From the NCBI GenBank assembly GCA_964589935.1, contig CAZPVD010000005.1:217953-281952 (forward strand): DNA of 64,000 nucleotides, given 5' to 3'. The notes beneath the pieces were generated by a model. It did not search any database. It worked only from the letters and a program-made list of their open reading frames with translations, and was not told where the DNA came from. Each line of letters opens with the position of its first letter. The stretch's first letter is position 1. The translations under genes were made by a program, and so were the position numbers. Shown one piece after another: positions 9,322 through 16,503 of this stretch. This DNA comes from VHCN01 sp964589935 (GTDB taxonomy: Bacteria > Verrucomicrobiota > Verrucomicrobiia > Limisphaerales > VHCN01).

Positions 9322-10434
9322 ATGAACGTCACCGTTCGCGGCCGCACGCGGCATTACCGCACCGTCTCGTTTGATGCCGTCCGGAACTCCGTCGTTCTCA
9401 TCGAGCAGCGCCTGCTGCCGCACGAGTTCAAACTCGTTCGGACGCGCGATTACCGCGCGACCGCAGCCGCCATCCACGACATGATCGTGCGCGGTGCGGG
9501 CGCGATTGGCGCAACGGCGGCCTACGGTCTGGCGCAGGGGGCGCGCGCGTTTCGGGGAAGCGACCCGGTGAAATTCGCCCGGCACATCGAGGAAGTTATT
9601 CAGACGCTCAAGGCCGCGCGCCCGACGGCGGTGGATCCCGTCAACGCGATGCTCGACGTGCGGAGAAAAATGTCCGTCGGTAAAACAGTTGCGGAACAGC
9701 AGGAACTCGCCCTTGCCGCCGCGGCGCACTTCGCCGACGAGGATGTCGCGCACTGCGAAGCCATCGGCCGCCACGGCGCGAGGTTGATTCGTGACGGGAT
9801 GCGGGTGCTCACGCACTGCAACGCGGGCTGGCTTGCGTTCGTGGACGTCGGCACGGCCACCGCGCCGATGTATGCCGCGCAGGCGCTTGGAAAAAAATTT
9901 CATGTCTTCTGCGACGAGACGCGGCCGCGTTCGCAGGGCGCGACACTCACCGCGTGGGAGCTGGCTCAGCAAAAAATTTCGCATCAGATCATCGCTGACA
10001 GCGCCGCCGGCTGGCTCATGCAGCGCGGCGAGGTTGACCTTGTCCTCGTGGGCAGCGACCGGACGCTTGGCCGCACCGGCGAAGTCGCAAACAAGATTGG
10101 CACTTACACCAAGGCTGTCCTCGCGCAACGGCACGGCATTCCGTTTTACGTCGCCATCCCGCTCTCGACGATTGACTGGAATCTCCGTTCCGGCGCGGAC
10201 ATTCCAATCGAGGAACGCAGCGAGAGCGAGGTGCTGGGCGCGTGGGGCGTGGAGCAAGGCTCGAGGCCGGGCCGTCGCGTCTGCGTGCGCATCGCGAACC
10301 CTGCGAGCGGCGCGCGCAATCCGGGCTTTGACGTGACGCCGCCGGAGCTGATCACAGGCATCCTCACGCCGGAAGGCTTGTTCAAACCGCGCGAACTTTG
10401 GCGTGCGCGGCGGCGTCTGGGCGGCCCGGCGTGA
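9322..10434 (+). CDS. mtnA: S-methyl-5-thioribose-1-phosphate isomerase
   Basis: 370 residues from the ATG at 9322. The frame is open from 9253, but those codons lie inside the upstream terminator, so the internal ATG is the real start. Family motifs are all present: GAGAIGATAAYGLAQG, the catalytic Cys166 in THCNAG, DETRPRSQGATLTAWEL, and the catalytic Asp in GSDRTLGRTGEVANKIGTY. It isomerises 5-methylthioribose-1-phosphate to the ribulose form in methionine salvage. Other salvage genes are not in the window. The homologous eIF2B-alpha-like isomerases (for example of ribose 1,5-bisphosphate) are less likely, given the motif match. Confidence 0.94.
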   Translation: MNVTVRGRTRHYRTVSFDAVRNSVVLIEQRLLPHEFKLVRTRDYRATAAAIHDMIVRGAGAIGATAAYGLAQGARAFRGSDPVKFARHIEEVIQTLKAARPTAVDPVNAMLDVRRKMSVGKTVAEQQELALAAAAHFADEDVAHCEAIGRHGARLIRDGMRVLTHCNAGWLAFVDVGTATAPMYAAQALGKKFHVFCDETRPRSQGATLTAWELAQQKISHQIIADSAAGWLMQRGEVDLVLVGSDRTLGRTGEVANKIGTYTKAVLAQRHGIPFYVAIPLSTIDWNLRSGADIPIEERSESEVLGAWGVEQGSRPGRRVCVRIANPASGARNPGFDVTPPELITGILTPEGLFKPRELWRARRRLGGPA

Positions 10435-10612
10435 TGCTGTTTTTCAGCCATTTTTTCTCTTGCCGCAATCTAATGACGGAGCGTAAATGCGCGCGTCCGT
10501 TCGGCAGTGCAGTGCGGAAATTGTCAGTCTGATGCTTTCGCGGAAAGCAGTGACAGTTTGAGACCCAAGTTGGGAACGCAGCGCCGCAGGCGGCAATGAA
10601 GAAAGCATCAAC
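10435..10612 (+). promoter_or_regulatory. Structured leader of the RRM gene
   Basis: A 178-bp gap before the RNA-binding protein gene. It contains a perfect 7-bp hairpin TGCTTTC-gcg-GAAAGCA (10533-10549) nested inside an outer 5-bp arm TGTCA/TGACA (10522-10526 with 10551-10555), and further downstream GC-rich self-complementary bases at about 10582-10595. The A-rich stretch AATGAAGAAAG just before the start is a weak ribosome binding site. Long structured leaders are known for cold-induced RNA-binding genes; that this one is regulatory is inference. Confidence 0.4.
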
Positions 10613-10951
10613 ATGGCAACAAGACTGTTCGTCGGGAACCTACCCTACAGCACCACCGAGAACGATCTTCAGGATCATTTCTCCCAGGCCGGCACCGTCA
10701 CTTCGGTGAACATCATGCAGGACCGCGTCACGGGCCGCTCCCGCGGCTTTGCATTCGTGGACATGGGCTCGCAGGACGAGGCCAACAAGGCCGTCACGAT
10801 GTTCCACGGCAAGGAATTTCAGGGCCGCTCGCTCACCGTGAACGAGGCGCGTCCCCGCGAGGAGCGTCCCGGCGGTGGTGGCGGCGGCGACCGCGGCTAT
10901 CGGGGTGGTGGCGGCGGCGGCGGCGGTGGTGGATACCGCGAACGTCGCTAA
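10613..10951 (+). CDS. Glycine-rich RRM RNA-binding protein
   Basis: 112 residues. A single RNA recognition motif spans residues 1-80, with RNP2 (RLFVGNLPY) at the start and RNP1 (RGFAFVDM) in the middle carrying the aromatic residues that stack on RNA. The last 30 residues are an RGG-like, glycine-rich tail (runs of G with RGYRGG and YRERR). This is the bacterial/cyanobacterial Rbp type, a small single-stranded RNA binder often induced in the cold. It is a stand-alone gene with its own leader and a strong terminator. Confidence 0.95.
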   Translation: MATRLFVGNLPYSTTENDLQDHFSQAGTVTSVNIMQDRVTGRSRGFAFVDMGSQDEANKAVTMFHGKEFQGRSLTVNEARPREERPGGGGGGDRGYRGGGGGGGGGGYRERR

Positions 10952-10972
10952 CGCGAACTCCAACTGAACTTC

Positions 10973-11001
10973 AAAGCCGCCGTGATGAACGGCGGCTTTT
11001 T
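10973..11001 (+). terminator. Rho-independent terminator after the RRM gene
   Basis: An 11-bp perfect stem AAAGCCGCCGT/ACGGCGGCTTT (10973-10983 with 10989-10999) with a 5-base GATGA loop runs into a T tract. The A run on the left arm means that it may also work for the convergent oxidase gene on the other strand. Confidence 0.92.
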
Positions 11002-11033
11002 CTTTTCAGTCAGTTTCTCGTTTGCGGGCGCGG

Positions 11034-12413
11034 TCAAACAAACTTCCCTGGATTCAAAATGCCGTTCGGGTCGAATGCGCGTTTGATCCTGCGGTGAACT
11101 TCCTGCAATTCCTCCGACATCGCCAGCGGCCACCACGGTTTCTTTGCGAGGCCGATGCCGTGTTCGCCGGTGATGACGCCACCCCACGCGAGCACCTGCT
11201 TGAAGAGGTCGTTGAGCGCCGCGTCGCAGCGCTCCATCGCGCCGGGCTGCGACTTGTCCACCATCACGTTCACGTGCAGGTTGCCGTCGCCCGCGTGGCC
11301 GAAGCTTGCGACGGGAAAGCCGTGCTTTTTCTGCAACCGTTCGGCGAACGCGAACAAATCCTCCAGCCGCCCGCGCGGCACAACGATGTCCTCATTTAAT
11401 TTCAACAGCCCCGTGTCGCGCAGCGCGTAGGAAAACTCGCGCCGGAGCTGCCAGATTTTCTCGCAGTCCGCCGCGCCGAACTCGCGCTGCACGAACAGAG
11501 GCTGTTGTTTGTGGACGATTTTTTCCACGGTGCGCAGCTCCTCGCGCACGCTGCGTTCCTGCCCGTCGAGTTCGACGATCAGGTGCGCGCGGCAGCCGGC
11601 GAGCTTTTCCGAGCCGGTGCGCTTGTGCGCGGCGGCAAGCGTGAAGGCATCGGCCACTTCGACCGCGCACGGTAGAAAGCCCGCGGCGAAAATGTCGCGG
11701 ATCGAGCGTGCGGCGAACTTCATCGAGCCAAAACCCACGCCGAGGCACGCGCGATACGGCGGCAGCGGAAGGAGTTTCAAAGTCGCCCCGGTCACGATGC
11801 CGAGCAGTCCCTCGGAGCCGACGAACATTCGCGCGATGTCGAAGCCGGTTTTGTTTTTGTGCGTGCGGCTGCCGGCGCGGATGAGCGTGCCGTCGGCGAG
11901 CACCACTTCGAGTCCGAGCACGTAGTCGCGCGTGACGCCATACTTGAGGCAGCGCGGTCCGCCGGCGTTCGTCACGATGTTGCCGCCGATGCTGCAATCC
12001 GCGCGGCTCGCCGGGTCGGGCGGATAAAACAGGCCGCGCTTCTCCACCTCGGCTTGAAGTTTCGCCGTGATGACGCCCGGCTCGACGACCGCCACAAAAT
12101 CGCGCGCGTTGATTTCCTTGATGCGGTTCATGCGCGCAAGCGAGAGCGCGATGCCGCCGTGCGACGGCACGCAACCGCCCACGTAGCCGAAGCCCGCGCC
12201 GCGCGCGGTGACCGGCACGCGGTGCGCGTTGGCCCAGCGGAGAATCTTTACCACGCTCGCTGCGCTGCGAGGCAGCGCCACGGCGTCCGGCAGCGCGGAG
12301 GCGAACCATTTGTCCGTCGAGTGCGCCTGGCACGTCGCTTCATCGAGACAGAGTTCGTCTGATGCCAACTGACGCCGAAGTTTTGTGAAGGCCTGCCGTT
12401 GCGGGCGGTTCAT
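11034..12413 (-). CDS. GlcD-like FAD-linked oxidase (glycolate / D-lactate dehydrogenase family)
   Basis: 459 residues from the ATG at 12413; a GTG 18 bp upstream is possible. An N-terminal FAD_binding_4 (PCMH) domain carries the FAD-contacting stretches VTARGAGFGYVGGCVPSHGG, GGNIVTNAGGPRCLKYGVT and FVGSEGLLGIVT. The C-terminal FAD-oxidase_C domain has the catalytic-site motifs GHAGDGNLHVNV and GVITGEHGIGLAKK. The family oxidises 2-hydroxy acids and passes electrons to the respiratory chain. GlcE/GlcF partners are not adjacent, so it could equally be a D-lactate or D-2-hydroxyglutarate dehydrogenase. Confidence 0.9.
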   Translation of the reverse strand: MNRPQRQAFTKLRRQLASDELCLDEATCQAHSTDKWFASALPDAVALPRSAASVVKILRWANAHRVPVTARGAGFGYVGGCVPSHGGIALSLARMNRIKEINARDFVAVVEPGVITAKLQAEVEKRGLFYPPDPASRADCSIGGNIVTNAGGPRCLKYGVTRDYVLGLEVVLADGTLIRAGSRTHKNKTGFDIARMFVGSEGLLGIVTGATLKLLPLPPYRACLGVGFGSMKFAARSIRDIFAAGFLPCAVEVADAFTLAAAHKRTGSEKLAGCRAHLIVELDGQERSVREELRTVEKIVHKQQPLFVQREFGAADCEKIWQLRREFSYALRDTGLLKLNEDIVVPRGRLEDLFAFAERLQKKHGFPVASFGHAGDGNLHVNVMVDKSQPGAMERCDAALNDLFKQVLAWGGVITGEHGIGLAKKPWWPLAMSEELQEVHRRIKRAFDPNGILNPGKFV

Positions 12414-12487
12414 GCGGGAAGGATTAACCACGAAAGGGGACGAAGGAACACGAATAATTCGCGCGACGCGTTCGCGAAGCGCGATCC

Positions 12488-12724
12488 CTATCCGGCATCG
12501 GATTCATCCGACACCGGCGGCGCGTTGAGCAGCGCGCGGGCATCCTCAGCCTCGTCTTCGGGCACTTGCACCTGAACGCCGCCGCCGGCCATCGCGTAGC
12601 CGTCGGTGCTGAGTGCGGAAAGCTCGCTCGTGACGAGCGTGTGGAACTCAGCCGCTTCGAGCCGTGAGCGCACGAGCTGTGCCTCGGCGGGATTGAACGT
12701 CGAAAAGACGGTGACGAGTTTCAT
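12488..12724 (-). CDS. DUF2007 small protein
   Basis: 78 residues. It begins MKLVTVFSTFNPAEAQLVRSRLEAAEF, the typical start of DUF2007 proteins, and continues with a ferredoxin-like beta-alpha-beta pattern ending in VQVQVPEDEAEDARALL. The family is thought to bind ligands or partners and has no proven reaction. The start overlaps the stop of the PIN/TRAM gene by 4 bp (ATGA), so it is the last gene of the mla operon as organised here. Confidence 0.85.
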   Translation of the reverse strand: MKLVTVFSTFNPAEAQLVRSRLEAAEFHTLVTSELSALSTDGYAMAGGGVQVQVPEDEAEDARALLNAPPVSDESDAG

Positions 12725-13761
12725 CCGGTTGCGCGCTTCTCACCGTCATGGTTCGCGGGCGGGGCTGCCTTCACATCGGCGAAGACCATTGTGCCTGTGG
12801 CATTTTGCAGAAGGCTGCTGACCTGCACCTCGACTTGCTGGCCGACGTGACGCGAGCCGTTGTTGATGACGACCATCGTGCCGTCGCTGAGATAGCCGAT
12901 GCCCTGACCGCGATCCTTGCCCTCGCGGTTGACGCGCAGCGAGAGGGTCTCGCCCGGAAGGATGACGGGCTTGAGCGCGTTTGCCAGTTCGCTCATCGAG
13001 ACGTGCGGGACGTCCTGAAGCTCGGCGATTTTGCCGAGGTTGTAGTCGTTGGTGTAGAGCTTTGCGCCGAGGACCTTCGCGAGATGCACGAGCTTGGCGT
13101 CCACTTCGGTTTCGCCGGGCACGTCAGCCTCGTGAATCTTGACCTCGGTGCGCGTGCTGTGTTGCAGGCGCGCGAGCATGTCAAGCCCGCGGCGGCCGCG
13201 CACGCGCTTCATCGTGTCCGGGCTGTCGGCAATTTGCTGCAGCTCGCGCAGCACGAAGCGCGGGACGACGACCGTGCCCTCGATGAAGCCCGTTTCGATG
13301 AGGTCGGCGATGCGTCCGTCAATGATGACACTCGTGTCGAGCAGGAGGATGTTCGGCGGTCGCGTCTGCGACTGGAAGCGCACGTAGGGGATGATGAGCG
13401 CGAAGTCCTCCTTGTTGCTGCGCATCGCCATCACCATGCCGATGTAGCCGAAGCTGACGAACAGCATCAGGCGGACGAGCCACATCGTGGACTCGTCGGT
13501 GACGTGCCGAAAAAGTTGTGAGTGCTCAAGCATCCACGCGACGAGCGTGCCGAGCGCCAGGCCGAACGTCGCGGCGGAGAAGGCGCGGAGCGAAATGCCC
13601 TTGAGCATCTCGTCAATCGCGATGAGCAGACCCCCGAGGCCGAATCCCGCGAGCGTCCACCACGGGCCGGCATCAAGCAGGTCCGGCGACACCTGGCTGA
13701 CCTCGTAGCCGCCGGCGGTGCAAAGCACGAGGAAGAAAACACGGATGAACCAGATGGACAT
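12721..13761 (-). CDS. Membrane-anchored PIN/TRAM domain protein (YacL-like)
   Basis: 346 residues. Four predicted transmembrane helices occupy residues 1-125. A PIN nuclease-like domain follows from about 137 (LLLDTSVIIDGRIADLIETG), with acidic residues in LLLDTS, PGETEVDAKLV and YTNDYNLGKIA in the metal-binding order of PIN proteins. A C-terminal TRAM domain (LSLRVNREGKDRGQGIGYLSDGTMVVI) is a likely RNA-binding unit. This is the architecture of Bacillus YacL and related integral membrane PIN proteins, of unknown physiological substrate. It starts 2 bp after the mlaD stop and overlaps the DUF2007 gene. Confidence 0.92.
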   Translation of the reverse strand: MSIWFIRVFFLVLCTAGGYEVSQVSPDLLDAGPWWTLAGFGLGGLLIAIDEMLKGISLRAFSAATFGLALGTLVAWMLEHSQLFRHVTDESTMWLVRLMLFVSFGYIGMVMAMRSNKEDFALIIPYVRFQSQTRPPNILLLDTSVIIDGRIADLIETGFIEGTVVVPRFVLRELQQIADSPDTMKRVRGRRGLDMLARLQHSTRTEVKIHEADVPGETEVDAKLVHLAKVLGAKLYTNDYNLGKIAELQDVPHVSMSELANALKPVILPGETLSLRVNREGKDRGQGIGYLSDGTMVVINNGSRHVGQQVEVQVSSLLQNATGTMVFADVKAAPPANHDGEKRATG

Positions 13762-13763
13762 GC

Positions 13764-14912
13764 TCAGTCTCGGTTGGATTTTTCGTGCGGTGACAGCAGC
13801 GGCGCGAAGTGCGTCGGCGCGTTTGTCTTCGGCGGCTTGGGCTTGACGAGGAAACCGTAAAAAAGTCCGTAACGGTTGAGGTTGCTCACGAGCACGCCCG
13901 CGCCATCCACGACATTCCCGCTGCGGTCGAAGAGCTGGTTGGCGTTGATGAAGACCGCGTTTGCATTCGTGATGAGCGTGTTTGCATTGCTTCCGAGCGA
14001 CGGGAGCGCGCCGAGGAACCGACGGAAGTCTTCCGCATACTGGTCGTTCCGCAGCAAAGCACCGGCGATGCCCTTGCCCGACTGCAAGCCGGCGAGCAGG
14101 TTCGTCACCTGCGCGGTGGCGGTCTCCACGTTGCGGACAGCGGTGGTGATTTCCATGCGGTTGGTGGTGACGACCGTCTCAAGCTCGTCGGCAACCTTAT
14201 TGAGCTGCGCCGAAAACATCAACAAGTTGCTGATGACGTTGTGGGCGGGCGCGGCGTTGGTCTGCACGATCGTGTCCAAGCGCACCAGCGCGTCGTCGGC
14301 CTTTGCCACCAGCCCGCCGGCCTGATCGGCAAGCTTGCGCATCTGCTCTGACAGGCGGTGGAAGCTGAGCACCGCGGCGCTCGCGTTTGTCAGGCTTTCC
14401 TCGGAAAGCACCGTGCGGTCCACGCGCGCCACCGCGCCCTGGATTTGCTCGACGGCCTTGTCCACGCGGTTGATGAGGCCAAGTGCCGAGCGCGCGGCGT
14501 CCTGAATGTTGAACGGCGACTCGCATCGGACGAGGTCGCCGTCCTTGAGAAACGGCGCGACGTTCTTCGTCGGCGTGATGGACACATACTGGTCGCCGAG
14601 GAAGCCCGACGGCTCGATGGTGAACACCGCGTCGCCGTGAATCTTGTATTTCGGGAAAATCTTGAGGGTGACGAAGACAGACTTGTTGTCCGGGCTGAGG
14701 TCGTAGCTCTCGACGACGCCAATCTGCACGCCGGCGAGCAGCACTGGCGCGTTGCGCTTGAGGCCGCCGACGGTCGCGGTTTCGAGCTTGAGCGTGTAGG
14801 TCGAGCGGAAGGCGGTGAGGCCCTTGGTGAAGTTGATCAGCAGGCCGCCCAGCGCGACGAGGCCGATGAGGACGAACAGGCCGACCTTCCATTCGAGACG
14901 TTGCGAGCTCAT
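13764..14912 (-). CDS. mlaD: MlaD-type MCE domain lipid-transport protein
   Basis: 382 residues from the ATG at 14912 (MSSQRLEWKVGLFVLIG), one base after the stop of the ATPase gene. It has an N-terminal transmembrane anchor (about 10-30), an MCE domain (about 40-115, with GLKRNAPVLLAGVQIGVVES and GFLGDQYVSITP) and a long alpha-helical C-terminal region with repeated hydrophobic/NA-rich segments. MCE proteins form hexameric rings or tubes that move phospholipids between membranes together with the MlaE permease and MlaF ATPase, both encoded immediately upstream. The long helical tail suggests a needle-like tunnel rather than the short E. coli MlaD. Confidence 0.93.
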   Translation of the reverse strand: MSSQRLEWKVGLFVLIGLVALGGLLINFTKGLTAFRSTYTLKLETATVGGLKRNAPVLLAGVQIGVVESYDLSPDNKSVFVTLKIFPKYKIHGDAVFTIEPSGFLGDQYVSITPTKNVAPFLKDGDLVRCESPFNIQDAARSALGLINRVDKAVEQIQGAVARVDRTVLSEESLTNASAAVLSFHRLSEQMRKLADQAGGLVAKADDALVRLDTIVQTNAAPAHNVISNLLMFSAQLNKVADELETVVTTNRMEITTAVRNVETATAQVTNLLAGLQSGKGIAGALLRNDQYAEDFRRFLGALPSLGSNANTLITNANAVFINANQLFDRSGNVVDGAGVLVSNLNRYGLFYGFLVKPKPPKTNAPTHFAPLLSPHEKSNRD

Positions 14913-14913
14913 A

Positions 14914-15660
14914 TCAAAACGCGTGTTCCTTCGGATCCGAAATGCCCTGCACAAACCGCGACACGACCGGGTCGGTCGCGCGGAAAATATCGTCCGGCGT
15001 GCCCTCCGTGTAAATCTTCCCCTGATGCAGCATCAGGACGCGGTGGCCGACCGTGCGCATGCTCCGCATGTCGTGCGTGACGACGACCGACGTGACCTTG
15101 AGCCGGTTGCAGACCCGCACGATGAGCTTGTCAATGCTGTCGGCCACCACCGGATCGAGTCCCGTCGTCGGCTCGTCATATAGCACAATCTCCGGCCGGT
15201 AGACAATCGCGCGCGCCAGCCCGACGCGCTTCCTCATACCGCCGGAGAGTTCGCTGGGCTTCTTCTGCTGCGTGCCGTTTAGCTCGACCATCTCGAGCGC
15301 TTCGGCCACCCGCTGCTCAATTTCCGCCGGCGTGTGCCGGCCCTCGCGCTGGAGCACGAAGCCCACGTTCTCCGCCACCGTCAGCGAATCGAACAGTGCC
15401 GCGCCCTGGAACAGCATCCCGAACTTGCGCCGCACGCGCAGCAGTTCGCGCTCGGTCATGCGCGAAATGTTCTCGCCGTCCACAAGCACGTCGCCCGATT
15501 CGGGCTGAAGCAGGCCGATGAGGTGCTTCAGTAAAATGCTCTTCCCGCCGCCGCTGCGCCCGATGATGACGACTGACTCGCCTTCGCCGATGCGCAGGTT
15601 CACGCCGTCCAGCACGCGGTGCGCGCCAAAGTTCTTTTGCAGATTGCGCGCCTCGATCAT
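14914..15660 (-). CDS. mlaF: ABC transporter ATP-binding protein of the Mla system
   Basis: 248 residues from the ATG at 15660 (MIEARNLQKNFGAHRVLDGV). The frame is open upstream only because it overlaps the permease gene. The Walker A motif is GRSGGGKS, the Q-loop lies in GMLFQGAALFDSLTV, the ABC signature is LSGGMRKR, Walker B is IVLYDEPTTGLDP and the switch His lies in VVTHDMRS. These features match MlaF-type ATPases, including the FQ(G/S)AALFDS signature. It powers lipid transport through MlaE/MlaD. It overlaps the permease stop by 4 bp. Confidence 0.95.
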   Translation of the reverse strand: MIEARNLQKNFGAHRVLDGVNLRIGEGESVVIIGRSGGGKSILLKHLIGLLQPESGDVLVDGENISRMTERELLRVRRKFGMLFQGAALFDSLTVAENVGFVLQREGRHTPAEIEQRVAEALEMVELNGTQQKKPSELSGGMRKRVGLARAIVYRPEIVLYDEPTTGLDPVVADSIDKLIVRVCNRLKVTSVVVTHDMRSMRTVGHRVLMLHQGKIYTEGTPDDIFRATDPVVSRFVQGISDPKEHAF

Positions 15661-16433
15661 GTCAGCGCAAGCAGCCGCGTGAGCAGCAGCGTCAGGAAAA
15701 AGTTCGTGATGAGGATCGTGATGCTCGAATACACCACCGCTTCTGTCGTTGCGCGGCCCACGCCTTCCGCGCCTTCGCCGCAATGGATGCCCTTGTAGCA
15801 ACTGACGAGCGAGATGATGCCACCGAAGATGCACGATTTGCTGATGCCCATGATGACGTCGCGCACGTCGGTGTAACGGAGCAAATTCCACCACAGATAC
15901 GCCGGGTCAATCTGCAGCAGGAAATCGCCGACCAGGAAACCCGCGCCGATGCCGACCGCGATGGACTCCGCCGTGAGCAGCGGCATGGCGAGCAGCGTTG
16001 CGAACACGCGCGGCACCACGAGGAAATCCACCGGATGCGTCGCCAGCGTGCGCAGCGCGTCAATCTGCTCCGTCACGCGCATCGTGCCGAGTTCCGCGGC
16101 CATGGACGCGCCGACGCGGCCCGCGACCATGAGCGCGGTGAGCACGGGGCCAAGCTCGCCGCACATCGAGACGCCCACCACCGCGAGCGTCGCGGTGTCC
16201 ATCTTGACCTTGTGAAACTGGAAGTAAGTCTGCGCCGCGAGCACCATGCCGGTGAACGCCCCCGTGATGAGCACGACTGACTGCGACTTAACGCCGATGT
16301 GATAGACCTGCGCCAGCAGCTCGCGCCCGACGGAGCGGATGGAGCCAAGCGCGCGCGCCACCTCGACCGCGAGCAGCGTGATGCGCCCCAGCCCTTCGAT
16401 CCAGTTGGTCACCCACTTTGAAACGCTGTTCAT
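15657..16433 (-). CDS. mlaE: MlaE-type lipid ABC permease
   Basis: 258 residues with several hydrophobic helices. It shows family motifs QVYHIGVKSQSVVLITGAFTGMVLAAQ, GPVLTALMVAGRVGASMAAELGTM and EQIDALRTLATHPV. MlaE permeases (formerly DUF140) sit in the inner membrane and extract or insert phospholipids for MCE-protein conduits. This is the first gene of the mlaE-mlaF-mlaD-PIN/TRAM-DUF2007 operon. All junctions are within a few bases or overlap. Confidence 0.95.
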   Translation of the reverse strand: MNSVSKWVTNWIEGLGRITLLAVEVARALGSIRSVGRELLAQVYHIGVKSQSVVLITGAFTGMVLAAQTYFQFHKVKMDTATLAVVGVSMCGELGPVLTALMVAGRVGASMAAELGTMRVTEQIDALRTLATHPVDFLVVPRVFATLLAMPLLTAESIAVGIGAGFLVGDFLLQIDPAYLWWNLLRYTDVRDVIMGISKSCIFGGIISLVSCYKGIHCGEGAEGVGRATTEAVVYSSITILITNFFLTLLLTRLLALT

Positions 16434-16503
16434 CGCCGCGGCAGATTCCTTCGGAATTGCCGCCGGAAAACACTGGCGGCGCAGCCATGCGAAGTCAAGG
16501 AGG

